DNA of 64,000 nucleotides from Tridacna crocea. Its lineage: Eukaryota > Mollusca > Bivalvia > Cardiida > Cardiidae. Position numbers and translations under genes: made by a program. The DNA is taken from positions 27,295,619-27,359,618 of the forward strand of contig OX031071.1 in assembly GCA_943736015.1 (NCBI GenBank), in the 5' to 3' direction. Below, one piece after another: positions 1 to 9,960 of this stretch (positions within the stretch are counted from its first letter, which is position 1; each line of letters opens with the position of its first letter). Under the pieces are notes generated by a model. That model had not been told where the DNA came from and did no database searches. It saw only the letters and a list, made by a program, of their open reading frames with translations.

Positions 1-1540
1 CTATACAAAACTCGCTCGGTTTTTGAACCCAATCGCAGTATGTATTTGTAGAAAAACTTACCTTTCAAATGCAAAACACCCGATCATTTTCTGTCTGCTA
101 GATTACGCGTGCCAGCCTGTTTTGTTAAACTTGTTTACTGCAGCTAACTGATTTGGGGCGTACAGTAGCAGCAGCTTCCGATTTGCGACACTGTACGTTG
201 GTCCATACTGTGTTTTATTGGTTTTCGTTCGTGAAGACGGCCAAAATTTGTTAAAGTCTGCTGTTTTTTTTTTTTCCATGAGCGATTAACCTAGATCTAG
301 TATTTATTAAACAACAGTTTATTAGTGCAGGTGTTGCCTAACGCAAGGTGCTTTTGTACCTGCCAAAATCTGAATTTACACTACGCAGTTCAAACCAGCA
401 ATCTGAGAAATTAACTTTTTACTCTGCTATAATTCAAATATTGTAGAACAGATCAGTGTTTACCCGCTCGAACAACAAGTTCTTTATTGGAGTGTTTGTA
501 ATCTTGTGAAGGGTTTTTGTAAAGGGTAATAAAGCGAATCGCAAACATTTAATTTACACCAAAGCAATATACACCAGGCCCGTAGGAACGGGGGGGGGGG
601 GGTTTATATTGGGGGCCCAATAATTTTGAAAATCATAGTAACTAAAATATGAGTTCTTAGTACAATGCAAAATCCACGCAAAAAATCTCGGTATCTCGAA
701 GTTAGCCTCCCCCCCCCCCCATCTTGAAATGCTTCCTACGTGGCTGTACATGTAGACAATTTTCGATCGGTGTGGAAGCACTAGATCTATTAATCCCTGG
801 GACGTTATAAAACGCAAAGATTAAAGGCTGATGATCATGCTGTTGTGTTATAGATTTTCTTGAGTTGTAGCAGCCACATTCATAGAGTCCACTGCTGGTC
901 TAAACCTCAACCTGGACAACAAGAAAAACAAATTATTTCCAAAGGACAGGTAGATTACTGAGTCAAATATTTGTTTGTGCTCCAAAGGCTACAGCTCAGT
1001 ACAATGATCATGAAATTGCTCAATGATATTTTTGACAAAACTGAATTTAGGTCACCTGGGGTTAAAAGAAAAAGCCTAAAGGTTGTCATTAGGTCAAATC
1101 AGACGAAACCTTAATAGAGCTGTAGAATCCATTTATGTTCAGTCTAATACTTATGAAACTTTGTCAGACTGCTAAGATTAGATATGAGCGAATTGCAAAA
1201 GGACATTTTTGGTCTAAAGGTATGTCACTAGATCCTATACCAGAACATAATCTGGTCTTTATTTGTAAAGGGTTGTTGTCTTTGAGTAAAAAACTTTGAA
1301 CTTATTAAAGCTGGTCCTGGTGCCTAAATTTTAATTTCCACCACGATTTTTTAAACGTAAATTTTAATAAGGATATTTTGAATTTTAGGATGACAACTCG
1401 GAAATATGCTTGCATATAATACTGTTTTGTGGTTATTTTGTATCTTGAATGCTTTTAATAGATTTGAACAAAAAAAAAAAAAGGGTGAAAAGTTCTTACC
1501 CATTACCCTCCAGGCGACTCTCAGGACTATCAGTCTTTTG
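1..1540. other. No gene recognised; G/C-tract repeat at about 573-720
   Basis: I see no convincing coding exon, RNA gene or transposon terminus here. A repeat fragment begins near 573 with GGCCCGTAGGAACGGGG, followed by a long G run (about 590-602) and later a long C run (about 708-720), so the two tracts could pair. The same short block lies in the opposite orientation near 44653-44686, which marks a dispersed family. Short open frames in this stretch cross these homopolymers and have no protein-like composition. Confidence 0.5.
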
Positions 1541-2279
1541 ATTAGACCTTTAAATAATAATTATCTTCAACAGGTACATCTTATAAGAATTGATTATTTG
1601 ATACCGAAGTGCTTTGATCCAGTGGACTAGTCATCTTGCACATTCCGTTTTGCCTGTTGTACACGATAACTTGTTGATTTTTTCACGATAGTGTAAAGGA
1701 GCTAAAAATGATCAAATTTATTAAACTCTAGAGCGATTAGAAATATAACTATGTGACTGACAGATTCTATGGGGAAAGTAAAAACTCGCAGCACCCGATA
1801 TATACCGGTATTTTTTTGGCCTTTTATTTTAAACTCCACTGCCATCGAAATTTTAACTGTACTACGATTTTAGTGTTTCCACTGAACGATTTATATGAGT
1901 TCATTTGTCGAATTTTTTAACGCAGCATCAAGCACGAAAGCGGGATTGGATTCAAGGTACAAATTTGACACTATTTTCTTGATAATTTCTGGACATATTC
2001 TCACCAAATTCTGATTTAAGTATAGTGTATTGAGAACAAGTTTTAAGTACCCAAATATGTTATTCTCAATAATAAGACGCCCAGGTGATCTTTTTCATAT
2101 TTGGACATTTACTGTATACCGTACCCTCTCAAGTCCATCGTAAATTTTCCGGTAGCAAATATAGAGCGCTATACTGACTTTCTGTTTCGTCGGTCTTATC
2201 TGTATTGCAGCGAAATGCAATTAACTTTAAGTAATAAACATGACCAAAAACAAATTGTTTACCATTCATTACATAAAGA
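1541..2279 (+). repeat. Outer arm of split inverted duplication (partner 15741-16482)
   Basis: This segment matches the reverse complement of 15741-16482 over about 740 bp with few differences. Examples are the blocks around CAACAGGTACATCTTATAAG near 1570 and around TGACCAAAAACAAATTG near 2241. The match begins at AGACCTTTAAATAATAATTA and stops abruptly after CATTACATAAAGA on both sides. The short open frame inside it (from about 2101) is shared by both copies but has no recognisable domain. Together with the 2666-4598 / 9000-9957 pair it forms one broken inverted duplication. It may be a terminal or untranslated part of the same LTR-type retroelement, but no LTR boundary is visible. Confidence 0.75.
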
Positions 2280-2665
2280 GCTTGCAGAAGTTATATTTAT
2301 CTCGGAAAAATCACGGACGAAATTTATCGCGCGTGACGGCCATTTTGTATGTTTTCAGGAAAGTAAACAACTCGAGTAACTGATGAAATGCACGGTTTTT
2401 TCTTACAATCAGCGTTTAAATTGAAAATATTTGTATTTCAAACGAAGGAATATTGAATACAAAAGCCACAGGTATTTTTAAATCCTAGTTTTGTGCTGTA
2501 TTTGGGAAATTACTAGAGTTCGAACTTGCGCACGAAATCTGTGTGGAGCTTTCAACTGATTTTGTCTTGTTTCTGTACCCAGAGGCGACCAGTCAAAAGA
2601 TAACATCGCCTTTAGGGACAATTATCTGTACTACCTAATATGTTATACTATCCACAACATGTTTA
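2280..2665. other. Spacer between the two duplicated segments
   Basis: This stretch is not present in the inverted partner, where the corresponding place is occupied by the 9958-15740 material. I see no gene. Its last 25 bases or so, around ATCCACAACATG, recur inverted at about 6700-6730. Confidence 0.4.
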
Positions 2666-4598
2666 AGTCAACACAATTTACTGTAGAGAACCTTGGGTGT
2701 AGGTTTCATGATTAAAATGGTTTTTCGAGGAAGTTAAATCATCGATGAAACAGTCTGAAAGATGGCAAATACCGTCATAACCGAATTAGGGGGCATTTCT
2801 ACTTTTCAACTGGACGGTGAATGCTGCGTAGTTTCGAACTGTAGGCCTACATGTCTACATTACCCGAACCATTAAAATAGTTGACCAGAAAGAATATTTC
2901 ATTTACATGGGGAAAAGCGCAACAAGAAAGTTTTAAGAATCTGAAGAGTGAGTAATGCAAGACCAAGACTTTGGGCTACTTTGATGTGTGATTCTGAGTT
3001 GAGTGAGATCAGACCACCTTTAATGTCAGGAAGATGGGAGAAATTGGGTAATAAGCACTTTTTTCCTGTGAAGCATGATTTGACATCAATAGGTTATTTG
3101 ATTCTAAGGGGAACTAGAACAGTCATTCCACAAAGTTTGAGACAACGTGAGATCAAAAGTTTGGTACGAGTTATAGAAACATTTGTTAAACATTTTACAG
3201 GATGTCAACTGGTAACAAGACCAGATTGACCAGAACCAGTAATTAGAAGAGATTTACCTAATGCACCATGGGAACATTTGGTGCTGATCTTTTAGGTCCG
3301 TTTACCAAATGTAGAAAGTATGTTAGTAGATTATTACTCAAGATTGGGTGCAGTTTTTCCTATGAGATCAACAACTTCAGAGAAGATAATTTACAACCTG
3401 AATGGTCTATTCAACATACATGGTTTTCCTTATCCATACAGACTAATAATGCAATTAATTTCAATAGTACTTAATTGATCAACTATTTTGACGAAATGGG
3501 AATTCAACATCGAAATACTACTCCGTTATTGCTAATGGTTATGCCTAGGTCACAAATAAAACGGGCGCCGGACGATTTCTCCCAACTTCGCCGACTCAAA
3601 GATTTGAGATATCGTCCGGGCGCCGTACGATTTTCAGACAGTTTGCTCAAGCAGTCACAAATCAAACGGGCAGCGCACGGCAACTTCTTTGGAAATGCTG
3701 TGCGTGCAGTTTTCAGTTCGGAAAGGCACCGGGCGGCAACCGGACGGTCATCGGGCGGCGACCGGACGGACATCTTTCGGACTTTGTGCCGCCGTCTGGC
3801 TAGCTACTGAGGCGTGTCATATTGTCCGAGGATGACATGCCTCTGTAGGCACGTTTTGACCCACACAGTCCTCACTCTGCGGCCTAGTCCAGCACGCTCC
3901 TGATTGTAAAGAGCAGCAGCTGCTATTAAATTTATCTGCCTTCGGCGGGCAGCATGCAATCTCTCTCGATGAAGGAAAAGGTTCAACAGATTTTGTGGCG
4001 ATATAAGTGCCATTTTTACTTCGGAACTGATAAATTATGAGGTAAGGCATTAATATACACTTTTATAATATTCTCATGCCGCCAAAGTGTATGTTTGTCG
4101 TCCGGTCGCCGACTTGAAAGATTTAACAAAATCAATGCCGCACGGCGATCTGACGGTCACCGGACGGAGGCAGTCCCGTCGCCGCCCGATGACCGTCCGG
4201 TCGCTGGACGATTTGGAGATAAACGTTTTCATAAAAATCGGCCGGGCGCCGTCCGATCTCTGAAGGCATCGTCCGGTCACCGCACAGCGCCTGGACAGCG
4301 CCCGGACGATGAGTTAACGGGCTCGCCGATGGCCAAAAAATCGTCCGGTCGCCGTCCAATTATAACTTTGTTTTAAAACTCGAACGGACGCCTGACGGCG
4401 ACTCAAAATTGAACTGCCGCCGTTCAAATTGAGCTGCCACCGGACGGTCGCCGTGCGGGCCCCGGACGATTGCGTCAAAATCTCCTGAAAAACTCGCCGT
4501 CCGGCGGCAGTTCGTTATTTGTGACTGGGGCATTAGGTGGAAGTACAAAACAAAGGAATTATGAAGAGAATCAGAATTGCTCATTCTCAAAATAAAGA
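2666..4598 (+). pseudogene. Decayed Ty3-type retroelement integrase fragment, left copy
   Basis: Conceptual translation gives a broken retroelement integrase. A zinc-binding N-terminal region is recognisable by FVKHFTGCQLV near 3190-3215, followed by the start of the DDE core around NAPWEHL and ADLLGPF near 3260-3300. In-frame stops and frame changes separate the pieces. The segment that normally carries the first histidine pair, between SLRQREI and VRVIETF, is deleted. The sequence is nearly identical to the inverted copy at about 9000-9957. A 7-base deletion separates them near 3532, and the core is interrupted by the insertion at 3542-4532, after which homology resumes (4536-4598). It resembles Metaviridae/Ty3 pol as in many invertebrate genomes. 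It is not functional as it stands. Confidence 0.8.
3542..4532. mobile_element. GC-rich 991-bp TIR element, TTA target duplication (PIF/Harbinger-like, non-autonomous)
   Basis: Left end TGCCTAGGTCACAAATAA; the reverse complement of the right end reads TGCCCCAGTCACAAATAA. TTA flanks both ends (3539-3541 and 4533-4535). The inverted partner of the host sequence near 9066-9080 carries a single uninterrupted GGTTAGGTGG, so the insertion is directly visible. A 3-bp TTA/TAA duplication is typical of PIF/Harbinger; that assignment is inference. The interior is far richer in G+C than its surroundings. It is built from a dozen or more degenerate copies, in both orientations, of a motif like ATCGTCCGGTCGCCG. 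No transposase is seen. The overlapping open frames on both strands (about 3475-4376) come from this repeat and are not genes. Confidence 0.85.
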
Positions 4599-5034
4599 TT
4601 GTTGTCAATGTATCCTTTCTTTTCAATCAGCAATACGATTGACATGTACACATAAGACCAAATTCTTTTGATGTGGATACCAAGACTGCTATGAATAATA
4701 TTTTCATTTCTAACTACCTTATTTATCAGACTTCTTATTCTAGACATATCTTTGCAGATTCATTTTTGGACAAACTAGAGACCCTGAAGGGCCTGAAATT
4801 GCTCTACTGATAGTGATTTTGCTTCAACGCTTGTACACATTATCAATTCTTGATGCATAAGAAAGATGCAAAGATTAAAAATGGGGTTGAAGCCATTTAT
4901 AACATAAACAAACTGTGCAAGTTTCATGGAAATCCGACCTCAAATAATGGCTTTCACGAAAATTTGACCATCAATGCAGACTTTATCAAGTACACAAAAA
5001 ATGGTGCATTTGCAGGCAATAACTCAAATTGATT

Positions 5035-5160
5035 GAATTAAGTTTTCTTTTTTTGTTATCAGCATTTTCTCCTTTTCTCATATTGTTTTCGAAAGGACTC
5101 TTTCTTACGGTCACGGTCATACAAATTTGGGACTGTGTGATAAAAGGTTCGGTGTTTAAA
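5035..5160 (+). mobile_element. Half-copy of the hairpin MITE
   Basis: Only the right half is present. It runs from TTATCAGCATTTTCTCC through CGAAAGGACTCTTTCTTACG to GGGACTGTGTGATAAAAGG. The left arm is missing, so this copy cannot fold into the family hairpin. Confidence 0.65.
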
Positions 5161-5399
5161 GTAATATTAAACATTAAATCGTATCGAATGATTCCATTTT
5201 TTATTAATTTTCTAGAAAGTAAGCAGAAATCACTGTCCTTTTCCAACAATATTCATATATTGACAACAAAGTTCAAAACTTAAATGAAAATTCATTTCAT
5301 TTTTAGCTCTAGTGGCTGAAAGCCAGCAGAGCTTATGCCATGGCGTGGTTTCTGTCGCGTGTGCGTCTGTCCAACTGTCGGTCTGTTAGTCTTTTTCTA

Positions 5400-5851
5400 G
5401 TTTATGCCATAAAGCCATTATTTGAGGTCGGATTTCCATGAAACTTGCACAGTTTGTTTATATTATAAATGGCTTTAACCCCATAGATTTTGAGATAAAT
5501 CCAACATAAAGTATGGGAAAAGTAGCCATTTCAAGTTGAAAATATTCATTTCTTGTTTACGTGATAAAGAAAGCATTTGTCATCAGATTTTTATAAACTT
5601 GCAGATTGTTTATCTTAATAAACAACCCTGTTGATTTTGAAAAAAATCCAACAGACAGTATGGGAAAGGTAGCCATTTCAAGTTAAAAAAATATTTCCTG
5701 TTTACGCCATGAACTCTTACTTTGTTATCAGATTTCTGTGAAACTTGCACTGTTTATCTCATCAATAGCTTCAACCCTTTGAATTTAAAAATAATCCAAC
5801 AAACAGTATGGGAAAAAATACCCATTTCAAGTTGAAAATTTCGATTCTTTG
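5400..5851 (+). repeat. Three tandem units of about 150 bp
   Basis: Units start near 5400, 5556 and 5701. Each carries GAAACTTGCA or a near match, a run like AATCCAACADACAGTATGGG, and ends near CCATTTCAAGTTGAAAA. They diverge visibly from one another, so the array is old. Confidence 0.75.
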
Positions 5852-6235
5852 TGTACGCGATGAAGTCGGCATTTCTTGATTTAATCTTTGCATCTTTCTT
5901 ATGCATCAAGAATTGATAATTGACAGGCGTTGAAGCAAAATCACTATCAGTAGAGCAATTTCAGGCCCTTCAGGGTCTCTAGTTTGTCCAAAAATGAATC
6001 TGCAAAGATATGTCTAGAATAAGAAGTCTGATAAATAAGATAGTTAGAAATGAAAATATTATTCAAAGCAGTCTTGGTATCCACATCAAAAGAATTTGGT
6101 CCAAAGTCTACATGTCAATCGTATTGCTGATTGAAAAGAAAGGATACATTGACAACATGGTGGGATGTTCTTTCCTTGAGCTGAATATGTTTAAGATATC
6201 AACTGATCCAATGCGCATTATCTTGGCTATTTTAA

Positions 6236-6455
6236 CTCTAAGTCTTTACCAAACGACCAAACTTTAGACTGGTCCAAATTAAGTCACTTGCAGATGACAA
6301 ATTAAAAGTAACTAAAAATTTGAAGTTCGTTTCCAGAGAAACCTTGTGGGAAGAAGAAGAAAATGCTGGTTACCAGCAATTTCTCCTTTTTCCACTATGT
6401 TTTCAAAAGGCTTCTATCTCAGAGTTGTAAAAACCAGGGATTGTTTGGTAAAGGG
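6236..6455 (+). mobile_element. Hairpin MITE, type A (family description)
   Basis: This represents the commonest repeat in the window. Type A elements are about 200-230 bp. They begin CCCTTTACCAAACGACAAAA, end GATTGTTTGGTAAAGGG, and are flanked by TTAA. The centre is a near-perfect hairpin around GAGAAAATGCTGGTTACCAG followed by CATTTTCTCC. In established families, TTAA targets with CCC-type ends indicate piggyBac; Kolobok also uses TTAA but its termini usually differ. There is no coding capacity, so mobilisation must have been in trans. This copy has slightly altered left-terminal bases after its TTAA (6232-6235). The right TTAA is at 6456-6459. Confidence 0.85.
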
Positions 6456-6639
6456 TTAAATGTTCAATTGGTGCAAACAACAGAATATAATCATCAGTCC
6501 CTTAAACAAAGGCAGCCAATCATGTGACTAGCTTTGAAATTCAGTATTTTCTTGAACAATTGTGGCTAGTTGTTATATTATGAATGATTCATCATTTGAT
6601 CGTAATTTTATTCACACAATTTTTTGAAACTGATTTAAA

Positions 6640-6735
6640 TCGACTCCATTTTAATCATGAAACCTACAACCAAGATTCTCTACAGTAAACTGTTGACCTA
6701 AACATGTTGTGGATAGTATAATAATTAGGGTACTT
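6640..6735 (-). repeat. Third, partial copy of the 2640-2725 segment
   Basis: The run AATCATGAAACCTACA, then CAAGATTCTCTACAGTAAAC and ACATGTTGTGGATAGTATAA is the reverse complement of about 2640-2715. The inverted partner near 9905-9957 carries only the first part. The segment therefore exists in three places in the first 10 kb. Confidence 0.7.
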
Positions 6736-6948
6736 AAATTTTTGTGTACTACATATTCCTCCCCTTATCAGATTTGATTTTAAAATGCGTTCAAGAAATT
6801 CAGGAAAAATTTGACAAAATCAGGTTTGTTACGCTTGAAAATTTCTATGTAAATACCAACTCATGAATACACGTGTAACCATGAATTGATATTGACATGA
6901 AACCTTTTCAAAGTATTCCTTACGAAAAATCAGATCACATTTACTGAA

Positions 6949-7168
6949 CCCTTTACCCCATAGGGCATTTCTATGGTATCTCTAATTGAGCCTAAATAAT
7001 AGCAAGGATGAAGCCATTTTTTATGGTATATGGCACCTTTTGATAGCCTAGAAAACACTGTGATAAAAGGTGAAATTGCTCGTGAGGAGCAATTTCACCT
7101 TTTGCCACAATATTTTCCAAAGGCTCCTACAAGCAATGCGTAGAAATGAGTATCTATGGAGTAAAGGG
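6949..7168 (+). mobile_element. Hairpin MITE, type B
   Basis: It starts CCCTTTACCCCATAGGGCAT and ends ATGGAGTAAAGGG before TTAA (7169-7172). The left target reads TGAA, probably a mutated TTAA. The central hairpin differs from type A: GGTGAAATTGCTCGTGAGGA pairs with GCAATTTCACC. Only the extreme ends and GAAAAC blocks are shared with type A, so this is a distinct subfamily moved by the same kind of transposase. Confidence 0.8.
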
Positions 7169-7316
7169 TTAAAGAATCATGAAAGAGTCCCTACTTTTTT
7201 TTTGAAACTTAAACTAAAAAGTAATGTTTTCTTGTTGTGTACTTTCAGAATAATATTAAATGTTCATGGAAACCAACATTATGCAAAACTTGTTCTTTCA
7301 TCTTTTACCACATTAA

Positions 7317-7519
7317 CCCTTTCCCAGACAATCCCTGGTTTTCACTATCCTGAGATAGTAGCCTTTTAAAAACATAGTGGAGAAAGAAGAAAATGCTGGT
7401 AAGTAGCATTTTTCCTTTTCCCACAATGTTTTCTACCCTACTGGAAACTATTTCAGTATTTGAGTTATGCAAGGGCTTCCAATTTGGACTAGTGTAAAAT
7501 TTTGTCGTTTGGTAAAGAC
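7317..7519 (-). mobile_element. Hairpin MITE, type A, left member of an abutting pair
   Basis: TTAA lies at 7313-7316 and 7520-7523. The copy is in reverse orientation (CAATCCCTGG block at the left). Its right TTAA is at the same time the left TTAA of the next element, so no host sequence separates the two. Confidence 0.85.
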
Positions 7520-7523
7520 TTAA

Positions 7524-7742
7524 CCCTTTACCAAACGACAAAAAATTAGACTGGTCCTAATTGGAAGCATTTGCAGACGACAAAATTAATGCGACTAAAA
7601 ATTTGAAATTTGTTTCGAGAAGGGAAGAGAACTTTGTGGGAGAAGGAGAAAATGCTGGTTACCAGCACTTTCTCCTTTTCCCAGTGTTTTAAGAAGGCTT
7701 CTTTCTCCGGGTTGTGAAAACCAGGGATTGTTTGGAAAAGGG
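7524..7742 (+). mobile_element. Hairpin MITE, type A, right member of an abutting pair
   Basis: TTAA at 7520-7523 (shared) and 7743-7746. It is in forward orientation, opposite to its neighbour. The central hairpin keeps ATGCTGGTTACCAGCA. Confidence 0.85.
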
Positions 7743-7924
7743 TTAAAGTGTTGTAGCACATTCTCTCATCCAAATATTAACCTGTATTCTGTACGTAAGT
7801 TATAGTAACAGTCAATCATTCAACACATAGTCAGAAAATCGAACTAGTCTGGATACCTTTTTGTTTGGAGTTTTCATAATAGATAGTTTAACACTACATG
7901 TATTCATCATTTGTGATGACGTGA

Positions 7925-8235
7925 CATTACTCTCTTGTATCATTTCACATTGACTTTCTGTTGGCTCTCTTATTTGACTCTCTTGTATCATTTCGCCTTG
8001 ACTTTCTCTTGGCTCTCTTATTTGACTCTCTTGCATCATTTCGCCTTGACTTTCTCTTGGCTCTCTTATTTGACTCTCTTGCATCATTTCGCCTTGACTT
8101 TCTGTTGGCTCTCTTATTTGACTCTCTTGCATCATTTCACCTTGACTTTCTGTTGGCACTCTTATTTGACTTTCCTTACTCTCTTGTATCATTTCACCTT
8201 GACTTTCTGTTGGCTCTCTTATTTGACTTTTTATC
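7925..8235 (-). repeat. 48-bp coding tandem repeat in the pol C-terminal tail
   Basis: Five or more units of 48 bp each encode a 16-residue unit close to ESQIREPTESQGEMMQ on the minus strand. Units differ by a few substitutions that mostly keep the frame (T/R at one position, M/I at another). One unit carries a short extra ESKESQIRVP block. The unit is rich in Glu, Ser and Gln and is probably disordered. The leucine-rich frames on the opposite strand are shadows. Confidence 0.85.
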
Positions 8236-8555
8236 TATATCAACTTGATCACTCTGATTCTTAATAGCACATTATTTCTCATTTGCCTGATTTTTAACAA
8301 CACTATGATATATATTTCAAAAGCTTTTCTATTTGCACATTTTCTTCATAACACATTTTCTGATTGAATTTCACTACTTTTATCTTGACCGAGATATTTC
8401 TTAACATGAGACACATTTCTGGTATATTTCACTCTACCATCATTTTCTACTATAACATTTTTTTCCTGTTCTTCTGACGACTTTCATAACATCAGGACTG
8501 AATGTTTTGGACAATTTGTTGGTCTTCTTCATCAAAACTGAATGTCTTTCCTTAA

Positions 8556-8775
8556 CCTATTACCACACAATCCCTACTTTTGACGCCCCCGAGAAAGAAT
8601 CCCTTAGAAACATCGTGGGAAAAGGAGAAAATGCTGGTAACTTACATTTTCTCCTTTTCCCACAATGTTTTCTACCCTTCACAAGAGAAATTTCAATTTT
8701 TCAGTCACTTTTATTTTGTCGTCTGCAAATGCTTTCGATTTGGACAATCGTAAAATTTTGTCGTTTGGTAATGAG
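8556..8775 (-). mobile_element. Hairpin MITE, type A, inserted in the pol remnant
   Basis: TTAA at 8552-8555 and 8776-8779. The pol translation continues on both sides, so this insertion split a coding region that was probably already dead. Confidence 0.85.
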
Positions 8776-9960
8776 TTAAGATCACTTTCTTTCACATTTC
8801 TTCTTTGATCTGCATACATTTTACTCTTCATCTTCATTTCACTATATCTGTCTCTTATTTGTTGATCATTTGCATCATAATCTTGTAATTCAGATAATTT
8901 GGGTCTTATCTTTCTCTTGAATAAAATTCATGCAGGACTAACACCTGTTGTTGAGTGTGGAGATAATCTATACATTAACATATTACTGTTCAGTTCTTGT
9001 TTCCAATCTTTACTTTGGGAATGAGCAATTCTGATTCTCTTCATAATTCCTTTGTTTTGTACTTCCACCTAACCATTAGCCTGGAGCAATAACGGAGTAG
9101 TATTTCGATGTTGAATTCCCATTTCGTCAAAATAGTTGATCAATTAAGTACTATTGAAATTAATTGCATTATTAGTCTGTATGGATAAGGAAAACCATGT
9201 ATGTTGAATAGACCATTCCAGTTGTAAATTATCTTCTCTGAAGTTGTTGATCTCATAGGAAAAACTGCACCCAATCTTGAGTAATAATCTACTAACATAC
9301 TTTCTACATTTGGTAAACGGACCTAAAAGATCAGCACCAAATGTTCCCATGGTGCATTAGGTAAATCTCTTCTAATTACTGGTTCTGGTCAATCTGGTCT
9401 TGTTACCAGTTGACATCCTGTAAAATGTTTAACAAATGTTTCTATAACTCGTACCAAACTTTTGATCTCACGTTGTCTCAAACTTTGTGGAATGACTGTT
9501 CTAGTTCCCCCTAGAATCAAATAACCTATTGATGTCAAATCATGCTTCACAGGAAAAAAGTGCTTATTACCCAATTTCTCCCATCTTCCTGACATTAAAG
9601 GTGGTCTGATCTCACTCAACTCAGAATCACACATCAAAGTAGCCCAAAGTCTTGGTCTTGCATTACTCACTCTTCAGATTCGTAAAACTTTCTTGTTGCG
9701 CTTTTCCCCATGTAAATGAAATATTCTTTCTGGTCAACTATTTTAATGGTTCGGGTAATGTAGACATGTAGGCCTACAGTTCGAAACTACGCAGCATTCA
9801 CCGTCCAGTTGAAAAGTAGAAATGCCCCCTAATTCGGTTATGACGGTATTTGCCATCTTTCAGACTGTTTCATCGATGATTTAACTTCCTCGAAAAACCA
9901 TTTTAATCATGAAACCTACACCCAAGGTTCTCTACAGTAAATTGTGTTGACTTAAGGTAA

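Larger units (their letters stand above)
4599..6159. mobile_element. Foldback element with inverted arms and a 3-unit internal tandem repeat
   Basis: 4599-4880 matches the reverse complement of about 5889-6159 with few mismatches; for example GGACAAACTAGAGACCCTGA occurs at about 4769 and its reverse complement near 5970. The interior at 5400-5851 holds three head-to-tail units of about 145-156 bp starting TTTAYGYSAT. A single inverted remnant of the same unit lies at about 4871-4975. A MITE half and a short block typical of mollusc dispersed repeats (about 5305-5395) are also inside. No open frame looks coding. It was probably a non-autonomous repeat element, of undetermined class. Confidence 0.7.
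7812..9957 (-). pseudogene. Decayed Ty3-type pol, integrase to C-terminus, right copy
   Basis: Read on the minus strand from 9957 to 7812 this gives the same broken integrase as 2666-4598 and continues further. It runs through the DDE core (near 9350-9050), the stretch after the catalytic glutamate region (HSTTGVSPA near 8950), a chromo-like or GPY-like end (RNVSHVKKYLG near 8390), and then a repetitive acidic tail. Stops interrupt the frame at several points, and a MITE (8556-8775) splits the C-terminal part. It lacks the 7-base deletion and the GC-rich insertion of the left copy, so it preserves the older structure. The family is Ty3/Metaviridae-like by domain order; reverse transcriptase and gag are not visible. 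Defective. Confidence 0.8.

Noticed and set aside
3475-4626. Overlapping Arg/Pro/Gly-rich open frames on both strands
   Set aside because: They follow the GC-rich CCGGACGG/CGTCCGG repeats of the TTA-flanked element; frames on both strands of the same repeat are expected where stop codons are rare.
7935-8264. Leu/Phe-rich plus-strand frames
   Set aside because: Shadows of the 48-bp repeat, which reads as a Glu/Ser/Gln-rich unit in frame with the pol remnant on the other strand.
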